Origin: Leucocoprinus leucothites | Lineage: Eukaryota; Basidiomycota; Agaricomycetes; Agaricales; Agaricaceae | Direction of reading: 5' to 3' | Assembly: GCA_013368445.1 (NCBI GenBank) | Contig: JAACJO010000024.1 | Coordinates: 62,001-126,000 of the forward strand | DNA length: 64,000 nt | Part shown: positions 35,101 to 46,083 of the stretch, one piece after another | Numbering within the stretch: position 1 is the first letter of the stretch | How the letters are laid out: each line of letters begins with the position of its first letter | Notes under the pieces: model-generated | What the model was told of the DNA's origin: nothing | What the model saw: the letters and a program-made list of their open reading frames with translations, nothing else | Database searches by the model: none | Program-made: the position numbers and the translations under genes

Positions 35101-38100
35101 CATGAGCTGCATCTCTGATCTTGTAAGGAGCATCAAGGAATATGAGCAGATGCATGTGTGGTAGTCCTCTCTTTTGATACTCTATGGTATGGACCATTAC
35201 AGCTGTTGATCCAAAAAGGCCTTCTCTGATTTCTTTGAGGAGAGCAGATTTCTTTTGCTCAAAAACCCTTGCCACAATATCAGGATGGTCAGAGGCACTT
35301 TGCTTTTTTTTGTTAGGGGTTTCGTCCTCAAACAGAGCTGCTTGGACTTCTGGCCAGTTTGGATTTGCAGTCATAGTCAAGAAAATGTCTGGCTTGTGGA
35401 ACGCTCTACAGATTGCCATCGAATCCTGAATAGCTGGTTCATATGGTGTTCACTTCCTGAGTGGGAAGAGGGCAGGATTATCCTTTGGCCATGGTTCTCA
35501 AGAGTAATATTGGCTACATTGTTACCAAGTATGATATCTTGAAGACCTTGATAGACATCTGCATGAATTTCCTTCTGATGATGTCATATCCAATGCAGAT
35601 AACTTTGTTCAATAGAGGCCCAGGCATCAACAACATACTGCTGAAATAACTTGCCAGCCCAAAATAATGGTGACTGCTCCTCTGGACACTCATGAAAATG
35701 ATATGCATAATAACACCTTTGCAATACCTTTTCAGAGCAGATATTCCCATTAGGTCCAGGATGTGAAGGTATATCTGTATGCCAGCCATCTTCACCATAT
35801 GGAAAGAGTAGCACATAGTGCAGAGAGGAGTAAGCAGGATGGAGGTGGCTAATTCTTTTTAATCCACCACCTCTCAAGTGCAAAACAATGTCCCTATTTT
35901 CAGAGCATTCCTCAGCTCTACTTCCAGGGAGAAGCACAGCAATCTCTGTTCCAGTAGGTGCATTATAGCACTGTAGGTCCATTGTACGATCAGTATGTAT
36001 CCTGACTGAGACATCCTGCAAAGCATTTGGTCCTGCATGTTGATGTATAATTTCAAATGCTTGCTTATCCTGTATAACATAAGGATGAATCTGCATCAAC
36101 AAAGCCTGCAGCTCAGACATAACAGTTCTGTCTAAGGTCTGGTTGTTCTGCATACAGAAGCCAAGTTGATCATCAGGATCATACATATAGATCTGAGCAT
36201 ACATAGGTGTCTCTCCATTATTGGGTAGGAGGGCACCTGTCAAGTGATGAAGCTCTCCACTAATTTTAAAACAATATAGACCCCTAGCTCTTGTGACCGA
36301 CTGATCAATAGTAGCACCAAGAGATGTTAATGCCAAGCTTGCATTGTAGTGCCTGATATTTTGCTTAAACTCATCAGACTGTGGCATTCTACCACACATG
36401 AACTTTTTGAGATCAGGATGCATAGGATGATCAGCTTGGAGTTGTATCTGTCCTTGAAGACAGCACATGCCAAACTTTGGCTCATTATGTGTTGATGATG
36501 CAAGCTTTTCTGAATCAAAATGAAGTGCAGAGCATTTTGGACAATGAATATTCATGGGTCCCAGATCATGTTTAGGAATTGGCTCTCTATATGGCCTGCA
36601 GCCTTTAGGCAGGTTATGCTGTAAGTTGTCTGGCAAGTGACCTTGGAGAGCAGGTAGGTTAATGGGAGGTAGATTTTGGACACCATGATTAGCATTGTCT
36701 TCCTCTTCATCCTCCATTATATAGAGATGTTGGTTATGCTCTGGTTCATTGACTGGAACATCACCAATTTCTGCTTGTTGTTGAGCTTGAAACTGATGAA
36801 TAATTCTCTGAGCCTCAGGCTCAACATCATTGTTCCTGTCATTGCCTCTATCATCATCTAGCCTTTCACATTCCCACTCTTGAAGTATCCTCTGGAATTC
36901 CTGATCTCTAGCTTGTCTGACATCTGCTTGTAATTGCAGTAACTGAGCTTGTGTTAAGGGCATCTGCTCTCCTTGTTCCATTCCTTGTTGATCCCTTTGT
37001 TGACTCCTTTGATTTTGAGCTCCCTGAAGCTCATTCTCCTGATAGTGCCTTTGACCTAACCTTCTAACCTCAGCTTCTACAGCTATGTGCCTTGTTTCAT
37101 CAATCAGTCTTTGATTGATTGCCTCTTCTCTTCGTCTTTGCTCTTCTAACCTCCAAATAGTCTGTTCATGCTGCAAACACCTCGCTTCAGCCTGCCTTCT
37201 CAGAGATTCCTCCATTTCAGCCAGTCATCTCATGTCTAGACTGTGTGTCAAGTGAGCAATCTGATCTCTGTGTAAGTTGTTGAAGGCTGGATTTGCACAT
37301 CCACTGGATATATCATGTAAAGGTCCTAATATATGTTCCTGAACATTATTTCCCCTCTGACTCCTTCCTCTAGTATTCCTAATAGGACCTGCAGGAATGT
37401 TTTGCAGAAGAGAATTTTGCTGAATAGGATGATCCCAATTAAGAGGTAAATGTGTTTCAGGAATTGAATGGAGTGGATGATGATGATAAGCTCCAGCTGT
37501 TGATGATCTAGCCTGGGGTCCAGCTCTAATCTCTGCTGCAGGTTGAAGCCCAGTCACAGATGTATGATCTGATCCAGATGCTGTAGCCTGAGCCCCAAAA
37601 TTTGGCTGAGCAGGAATCTGGAACTGATGTTGCTGACTCTGATTACGGTTATGGCTATCATCAGGATCAGTCATTTGATATTGTTCAAGTCTATCTGCAG
37701 ACTGTGAGGACTGGTGTTCATGCTCAGGACTATCAGGGAGTGACATTTCTCTAATTAATTTATAGTCAGTTATTAGTATATGTAGAGGATTCTAGTAACT
37801 GACTCACTTTGAGTAGTTGAATCTCACTATGTATAGGGATGATATTTGGCAGCTCAATTAACCAAATCAAAGTATAGATCTGTAAATCCCATTCATTAGC
37901 CCACAATTACACCCTCTAGGTCAATTAACTACACCCACCTCCAAAGTGACTGTAGTGGATAACTGGCAATGGGCAAATGTAGCCAGTCACAGTATATGTG
38001 ATGAATAGGCCAACACTGGACACAGGGACAATAGCAGTGCCAAATAGACTCAATAGATTCAATGATATGATGTATATGATGTATCACAATAGCAATATCT

Positions 38101-38548
38101 GTCCAGCTGTCAGAGGTCACCACTCCTCTGACATAGTAGGAAAACTCCTCTGGATGATCCAGGAGCCATCAAAAAGGGCTGAGGCATGAAAGACCCTGTC
38201 CACTAATTGTTTCCCTGCCAAAATGGGGTCTCAAATACAAACAACTGCTAAAAACTGTCAAAAGCGACCGGTAATCGCTGAAAACCATGGATTTCTTTGC
38301 ATAAACACTGAGGGCATGCTATCTATTACATATTCTCTCTACAAACTATGTCCATAAAATGTGTTGTTGAGGAGTGAGATGGATGCGAGTCGAGACACTC
38401 AGCTGAAGACAGAATGGGGACTGTGGGAGTCGCATCAAATTTGGCATCAAAAAGGCTTCATTCATCAGCTGGGCAATAGGCGTGGGTTGCTGACCAATTG
38501 CTGACAAATTCTGACTAAGCTTACAAATCCATCCCCCACATCCCATTC
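32112..38548 (-). mobile_element. Autonomous-type Helitron, decayed, inserted in an LTR
   Basis: About 6.4 kb placed between the two halves of one family C LTR, which sets the approximate limits. It carries a Rep-helicase gene on the minus strand. I could not fix the terminal TC and CTRR bases. A hairpin TGCC-TTC-GGCA at about 32140-32150 lies near the 3' end of the element, where Helitrons usually have one. No long terminal repeats or coding sequence other than Rep-Hel were found. Confidence 0.75.
32360..37746 (-). pseudogene. Helitron RepHel protein: HUH replicase plus PIF1-type helicase
   Basis: Minus strand, about 1795 codons. A Gln/Glu-rich N-terminus is followed by a C-x2-C zinc region (HCPKCSALHF) and the Helitron phrase RGGGLKRI-x2-LHPAYSSLHYVLLFP. 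The Rep HUH motif GLPHMHLL has its His pair at 35150-35158. The two-tyrosine motif KYIYKYIYKG has Tyr codons at 34751-34753 and 34739-34741. The helicase has Walker A SAGGGGKTF (about 33660-33685), Walker B ILIWDEVPM (about 33436), GGDFCQILPVV, and TINKSQGQS near 32560. One base is missing near 35436. Stops lie at 37225, 35584, 34799, 34193, 34021 and 34018, 33749, 33626, 33551, 33254 and 32597. All are TGA except the TAG at 33749, and most replace an expected Arg. Helitrons move by rolling-circle replication. Confidence 0.9.
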
Positions 38549-38967
38549 TTTATAGATAAAAGGCTTATAATAAGTTTCTATCTAAACAAGCAAAAAAAAT
38601 GTTTCTCCTTGGTAAATGTCAATGACTTATATATGATACATGTTAGTATCTAGTATTTAACTAGGGTTGAGGGCTTCTAATGAGAGAAGAGAAGTGTCAA
38701 GCTTTTCAACTAATCAAACTATATAAGATGTGATCAGTTAACTCAATTACAAGATAATTTGAATATACAGTAGGTCAACTATATTTATTAATCACATATA
38801 AATTGAAATCAAAAGTAATTCAACACAAGTCAGAATGAGTCAGAACAGATAAAGAAATCAAGAAGAGAGAAGAGGGAAACATAATTGCAATATTACTCAA
38901 GTAAAGTTAATATTGACTTTGTAGAGTAAAGAAAAGAAAAGTTAGATATAATCAATATACATAACAC
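38549..38967 (+). repeat. Right remnant of the LTR split by the Helitron
   Basis: Matches the last two thirds of the family C LTR, including TTTCTCCTTGG and the end ATCAATATACATAACA. It is in the same orientation as, and collinear with, the left remnant ending at about 32111. Confidence 0.75.
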
Positions 38968-40308
38968 TGGAACCATGCAGATTTTCTCCATCTTTCACAA
39001 AAGAGTATACTCCTGCTTTAGTAATATTGAAATGATAGAACTTTTGTGAATGTATACAAGTACTTGTTCAGATTAGCAGACTGGGCCCTTGATCTCCAAT
39101 TACTTAGTCTATAATTGTTCTTTTGAGAATAACTTCACCTAGATCAATATCCAGGTTATAGACTGAGACCATAAAGGGTCATGGGGTAATCCCAACTATA
39201 TTTGCTAAGTCTCAACATCATCCTATAGCCTCTTGTTACTCTGATTATTACTAGTCATTTCACAAATATGCTGTGCTTTCACAGAAGTGTTTGTTACAAT
39301 AGAATCTTATAGTAGGGTTCTTTAATGTCTATACAGTTACCCAATATATTATTTATATCATTGAAATTACCAATTTCATGATTGATATTATTTAGGCTGT
39401 AACAGTGTGAAGCACCTCTACCCAGAAGGGAGAGTCCTGCAGAAGACACCAGGGTGAGGAAATCAGATGAAATACCCAGTCTAGAATTGGATTTCAAGAA
39501 GCATAATAAATATATTTATGTCTAGTACAGTGTAGTAGTACAATTTAGGACAGATTTTTGTCTACTGTGGTTTTTGCAGTGAGAACAGAGGCAGTCCTTT
39601 TAAAAAATACATAGAGCTATAGTACTTATTGTATTACATTAGCTCTACCAGTTATTATGGTATTGGAAACTTGAGTGTAGAGTAAACATGCTCAATTTCA
39701 AGTATGACAGTTGTGAGAGAAATGACCATTGTTGGGACATGTGTCACTTCCCATTTTGGTAATAAGATCACACCATGCTAAAATTCTCTCTCTCCTCTTC
39801 ATTGTGATTGTCATTACTCTCTGCTGTTGGAATAGCAGTCTGAGGATTATCCTTGTGATTTATTCTGAGTTTAAATATATTCTATTGTTTCTATAGTATA
39901 TAATCTTGTAGTCTACATTCCTGTACCTCACTTGTTTGCCCTCCAATACCACCATGTTTGCCCTGCATTGAGTCCCTTCAACATCTGCCACATTATCTTT
40001 AAGCTGCTTAACAACCAGGGTCTCCTACTGTAATGTTTTGCATTTTACTATTTGCTATACCAGGGAGATATGCTAGCATCTGAAATATTCACACAGGTAC
40101 TTGACATATTCGCATATATTCATGATCACATGATTGTCATCAATGAATAATAATGAATATCAAAAATATTACTCAACAGTTTTTGATTATAGTATTATTG
40201 TAATGAAGATCACATATAATAACAAATTGTGTTAATGTAATTAATGTCTCTTCTGTAACAAAACCTCTTCCTCTAAGTCACTTTCTTCTCAAAATGGTAT
40301 TCTTGCAG
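38968..40308. other. Spacer with a fragment of the duplicated gene-block flank
   Basis: 39390-39500 matches the 3' flank of NACHT-1 (6060-6170) and 61560-61640, for example GTGAGGAAATCAG followed by TCTA-AATTGGAT. This places the rest of the third NACHT block downstream. Otherwise AT-rich with no gene. Confidence 0.55.
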
Positions 40309-40899
<591 letters not shown>

Positions 40900-41219
40900 C
40901 TTACAGAATCACCATTTTAGGCAGGATTCTAGCACAAAATAGTGGAGTATATTGTGTTTTATCTATATCAGGTCAAATAATTATCATGTTAGGGACAGTT
41001 GTGTTGCAGCAGGGTGGAGATCACCTTGGATTTATCTTGAACTGCCAAATTTGATGCCTCATTTCACCTATGGCATAAGCAGTATTGATATTCTTTCTTT
41101 AATATTTTGCTGTAATATGTAGAAGTCCTGTGTTAATGCCTTTGACAATTTTTAGAAGCATTGGGGCAGTGGGTATGGAGAAATTGCAAGATGTCCCAAA
41201 TAGGCATACTATCTCAAAT
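40900..41219. other. Anonymous spacer
   Basis: CpG-poor; no gene or repeat recognised. Confidence 0.4.
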
Positions 41220-44017
41220 TGTATTACTATACTATATCATTACCAAGTTATGTACTACTTCCTACTGAAGGAGATCTAGGAAAAGAGGACTAGGCATGTG
41301 AAAGAAAACTTGGAAAGTTAGAACAGACTTCAAAAGGGTATAGATTACAATACTACCAGTAAAAATCAGAAGGGTCTGTAAGACTCTAATTATCTTTATT
41401 GATATCAGAAATGCTACTCCCCCCTTGTAGGTCATGAATCATGATCTACCCACCTTTGAGCACCACAGAAACACCTACTGAAGGGAAGGTGGGATAGGTG
41501 AGTGCGGATGTGTTTGTGAGCATGACAGCATCTGTCTGTCATTGGTTCTGACCCAAGTAGATAGTTTGATTATTGATTGTTTTTTAATGAGATTTTAATT
41601 GAAATGATAACTCAGCGCTAGTGCGATGATATGAGATGTTGCTGAGGAGTGAAACGATGATGAGGGCGGCTGGTTTGAGTGAGAACGACGTTTAAGAAGC
41701 TCCAACTTAGAGCTAAACTGAGTCAGAGAGATGGGGGTCAATTTCACTAAAGAAAAACGGAAATACATCGCAGTATTTAAAGCTACGGTTCTAAGACTAT
41801 TTACAATGCTGCAGGTGACTATAGAGAGCAGGAAGGAGCAGTTTACGAGACGATTTGTTGAGATTTTGTAAGGGAAAGGGAATTCTAAAGAATATTAGTG
41901 GTGGAGAAGTAGGTGGAGAGAAGGGTCCATGTGGCTGTTTAGACCTACACTATTACATTAGGCGATGAGACGAAACGATAGCGGTTGAGCCGGAGCACGA
42001 ATGCCGATTTTATTAGATTTTTAGAAGGAGAAAGAGAGGAGGAATGGAAAAGGGAATATAAAACAAACATTAAATGTTCGGACTTTTGTCAGTTGGATGA
42101 CAAGCCCTAACTCAGTTGCGTTGAGGCGTTGGTGCCAAGTGCGAAATATGCGTAGTGAGTATTAAAAAGAAAGTGTAGAATGGAGAGAGGAAAGGGCCAT
42201 GTGGAATTGAAAGAGGAAAGGGGAAAGTTGAGGGGGATAGTGGCTGTAAGCAGCAGCTACTGAGTGTTGAATCTGCAGGGTCATCTTGATATAGTTGCCG
42301 GCTATGTTTGATGATCGGTTTGTTGCCAGGGTAGTGGGATATCAGTTAGTAGATGAGGAGTTGTCGAAGAGGGAGGGGACTTAATCAGTAGTAGAGAGAG
42401 GACATGTGACAGTAGTGATATGATGTCACATGATGTCCGATCTCTACACTACCACTATATGGCTGAGACAAATCAGATCATCTGGAGAAAATAATGATAC
42501 TAATGATTGCTTACAGGCTCATTGTTCTCCAACCAAAACCCATCTTGGTGCAGCATAGGGACTGCCTCATTATCTCTATGCCCCAAAATCCAAACATTTT
42601 TGGTGTTTGTGCATCCTGAAATTGGACACTTGCCCATTTGAATGATCTTGTCACAAAGTTCAACTGGGAGCTGTAATCATCAGGTATATGTTGAATAATA
42701 ACCTAAAGAAACAAACAGGATTGGAAACTTACATTCTTTCTCACTGAGTAAGGATCAACTAGCCACCTGCCTTTGTGGGCTATCAACCTGAGCATTTTCC
42801 TAAAGGAAAGTTTTGCAAGAGATATAGCAGTCTTGGTAACAAGTGGATGCTCAGGTACATTACAAAGCTCCCAAAACAAGATCAAGACAGAGAAGTAGTG
42901 ATCAGCATGTAACATGCCTTCTGGGAGAATAGTGGTCTGGGGGGAAAATAATATGCAAGGAATCTGCAAGTGACATAGTACCTTGTCAGAGCTAGAAACG
43001 CTGGATGAATTTGGGGAACACACTACCTGTACTGCTAAAACAGACTTTATGTAGCTAGCCCAAAAGCTCCTGTTGATACCCAGTCAAGAAGTCACCATGG
43101 ATACATAGCTCTTTGCACTGAGGGTCACTCATGAATTCAAGGAATGAGGCATGATAGAACTTCAATTTCATAGATTCAAGGTGAGAACCTTGAAGCTCCA
43201 TGACTGACTGGATGGAAGCAGAGGCACAACAGAACTGCTCTTTAGAAAGACAGAGAATATTGGCAATGCCAGATGGAGGCCAACCAGAGGCTGCAGAACA
43301 AATCAGGAGGAGCTTCTGGACTGTTGGCTGGAGTTTTGGTGGGACTTGCTGCATGATAAGGGTATAGAAAAAGTCCATCTCTGCTAATGGGTTGTCCTCC
43401 CCAACCTTAGCAGAGATATCCCTTGCAAACTCAAGCACAATCTGCAGCTGGTCTTTGGGGCCGTAAGAGTTTTCATCCTTGATGAAACAAACCATGGTTG
43501 CCATGTAAATCCAAAGCCCAGCACCATGCTCAACAAGGAGTGCAAGCACTTCCTCTGGTGGCCATGACTCAGGAAGGCCATGGTTCTCATGGATCTTCTT
43601 GAACTCATCAGTCAGGTATAATAGAATCTTGTGATTGATATTGCAGGATACAGGAAGTTTGATGGGAGAACAAAAGAGAGATACAGTGGTGGAATTCATG
43701 GTCCAGATGATAGGGTCTTCAGGGCAGCTGGTAATGAACCAGTGAAATGGCATTGTATAATTGTGAGTGGAAGCTGCAATGATCCTGATAATCTCACACT
43801 GTTCTGTTGTTCCACAGCACTCATCCAGTCTGTCAATGATCACAACATGTCTATGAAGACTGCTCCCTGCAGTGCCAGCTTCATGGAGGTGATAAATGAG
43901 CAAGTCTTCAAACTGTGTTGAGAGTGACATCATTGTAAGAACAGGGTCACTGATCATGCACTTGTCAACTATTTCCTGGAATGAGGGGCATTTGGTAGCA
44001 ACTTGATACACAATGGA
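41220..44017 (-). pseudogene. NACHT-3: third NACHT copy, truncated and interrupted
   Basis: Minus strand. The part equal to exon 2 of NACHT-1 runs from 44017, where it is cut by an LTR inside the NACHT domain just after the P-loop region, to about 43040. It is open for 318 codons and keeps the Walker B region, with IIDRLDEC in place of IIDGLDEC, and the FYHASFLEFM motif. A TAG replaces Trp near 43060. Exon 3 (about 42990-42737) and exon 4 (about 42680-42500) are recognisable. The last exon with C-x-C (about 41470) is separated by an inserted segment, 41500-42460. The flank continues to 41220. Almost every CpG of NACHT-1 is TpG or CpA here. The 5' exons and the P-loop are absent. Confidence 0.85.
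41500..42460. mobile_element. CpG-retaining insertion in NACHT-3, identity unknown
   Basis: About 960 bp lie between sequences that are adjacent in NACHT-1 (exon 5 and intron 4). Unlike the surrounding DNA it keeps many CpGs (for example around 41620-41700 and 41960-42010), suggesting a younger insertion. I could not define terminal repeats or a target duplication and saw no coding sequence. It may be a solo LTR or a non-autonomous DNA element. Confidence 0.5.
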
Positions 44018-44668
44018 TGTTATAGTGATGCTGGCCTGGTCCTAAGCTGGTACAATATGTATCAACTCAATCTTATCAAAGGGGACTCCTTCTCGGTAAG
44101 TGACAAAGTCATTCACTAAGTCAGAGTTATAATATGGTGATTATAAGAGTAAGACTTTGGTAATTGATTTCTTAAGGGACTTAAGTTTCAATTCAACTTT
44201 ATAGATAAAGGCTCGCATTGAGTCTCCACCTAACCAAGTAGAAACAATGTTTCTCCTTGGTAGATGTTGACAACTTATATACAATACAAGTCTGTATCTA
44301 TTATTAACTAGGGTTAAGGGCTTCTAATGAAAGAAGAGAAGCATACAGCTTTCTTAACACTAATTAAACTATATAAGACGTGATCTGTCAAAGAAGCTTT
44401 AGAAGTTCTTCTTTGATCATCTGACTAGATCACAAGATAGTCCAAATATAGCCACACTATATTTAATAATCACATGTCATCAAAACAAAAACAAAACCAA
44501 ACAAGATATAACAAGTCATAATGAGACAAAGGAAATGAGTCAAAATAAAATAGGAAAATACAAGAACAAATAAGATGAAAACATAATTGTGATATTATTT
44601 AAGTAAAGCTAATATTGACTTCGTATTGTAAAGGAAGCAAACACTAGATATAATCAATATACATAACA
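44018..44668 (-). repeat. Chromovirus 2 LTR (3' LTR, family C)
   Basis: 651 bp, plus-strand ends TGTTATAGTGATG and ATACATAACA. A minus-strand TATATAAG lies at 44275-44282. Same family as the solo LTR at 28812 and the LTR split by the Helitron. Confidence 0.88.
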
Positions 44669-44699
44669 TTATTCCTTTCCTAGCTAAGATGTCCACATC

Positions 44700-46068
44700 T
44701 TAGTAACTATCTAAGTCACTAAGATAAATTACCTTCACTGTCTATGTTGCAGTCGGCTTCATCATTGTAATAAGATTCATAATTGCCATCTTCATATGGG
44801 GGTGTAAGGGGGCAGTCTCCTTCATAGATGTGAGGAGTTTGACCATGATGGGGATGTCCATTCAGACTGCATCCTCAATGGTTTGGATGGAAGGAATGGA
44901 CTGAGGTCTGGAGATGACCATATTGTCATCCTCATGGTGTGGGTTTACAGCCTTGTCACAGTGTAAAATGAGGGTTGTAGGTGGGGCTGAGAGTGGTGGT
45001 GTTAACAGCCGTGGATGTTGAATTATGTCATTCAGATTAAAATCTGTCGACATTGGTGATGGGAGCACCATGATTGCTGGTTAGTACACCAGACTGGTGG
45101 AGCTGTACTCTGGTAGATCTGGAGATGGACTGCAGAGCAAGAGCCTTGGTGGCATTGACTCCCTCAGTAATGGAAAGTGCTGCCAGGGCAACTGGGGGTA
45201 GATCCCGTTGAGCAATTCCTTTATAAGGATTTTGGGAACAATACTTGGTGAAATGGCCAGGGGTGAAAGTGTTGCACTAGGTGCAATGATATCCTGGGCA
45301 AAGTGTCTTGATATGATCCATTCTGTGACATATGTTGCAGGTTCAACTAGGACATCTAGACTGAGTCATGTCTCAATTGGTATTTTGAGGAGGCTTGTTA
45401 GTAGGCATTGGAGGGTGTGTACATGGTAATATAGTATTGTATGTAGCCACATCATGACATTGCTGAGGTTTGATGCTAGGTGTGGAAGTTTCTCCTTTGT
45501 CATCAGCTGGGGCATACTCAGAATTCTGTGGACATCACTCTGGAACTTGTTGATGCTTGAGCATAGCAAAGTAATCTCCATCCAGGTTGGTGCATTAGAT
45601 GTGTTGGATGATGTTCTGAGTATAGGGACCCTGAGGAATATGGTGTGCCAGGTTACTAATATGGAAGTCCATTTCTTCCTGAAGACACTTGTATTCACTT
45701 CTTGCAGAAGCAAGAGCATCAAGGCAATTCCCAATGTTGTAGACATATGAAGTGAGTCTAGGATTGCTGCCATAGGTGGACAGAAAGTCAATGGCTGTCT
45801 GTTCTTGAAGAAATGTGCATCGTAGGGTGGCATTCTCTTTATAGGGTGAAGAGTTTTCACTGCTAGTGTCTCTGCCTGCACTATCTCCAGCAGGGGAAGT
45901 GGTACCTTGTTCTTGCGATGGGGCAAGACCAGGACTTTCTTCAACCTTGTTTGCATCATTAATGGTGTTGGTTGGAGTAACAGGAGGAGTAAGAGGTGAG
46001 GGCAATTCGCAGATAATAGTTCCAAAGACTAGTACTGTTGGTTGTTCACTGACTTCTGGAGTAGTCAT
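44700..46068 (-). pseudogene. Chromovirus 2 extra ORF: Pro/Ser-rich protein with two zinc knuckles
   Basis: Minus strand, from ATG 46068, only 15 bp beyond the end of the chromodomain frame. The N-terminus is Pro/Thr/Ser-rich, then a helical stretch (LQEQTAIDFLSTYG...LQEEMDFHI) to a stop at 45595. In continuing frames two knuckles follow: C-x2-C-x4-H-x4-C at 45339-45298 and C-x2-C-x6-H-x4-C at 45285-45238, the latter with a stop inside. The C-terminal part contains DFNLNDIIQHP (about 45040) and a Tyr/Asp/Glu-rich end. A copy of the C-terminal part is at 62200-62640. Ordinary gypsy elements carry the knuckle in Gag. A second knuckle protein after Pol suggests a separate nucleic-acid-binding product. 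Function unknown. Confidence 0.6.
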
Positions 46069-46083
46069 TAAAACTGGAGAATG

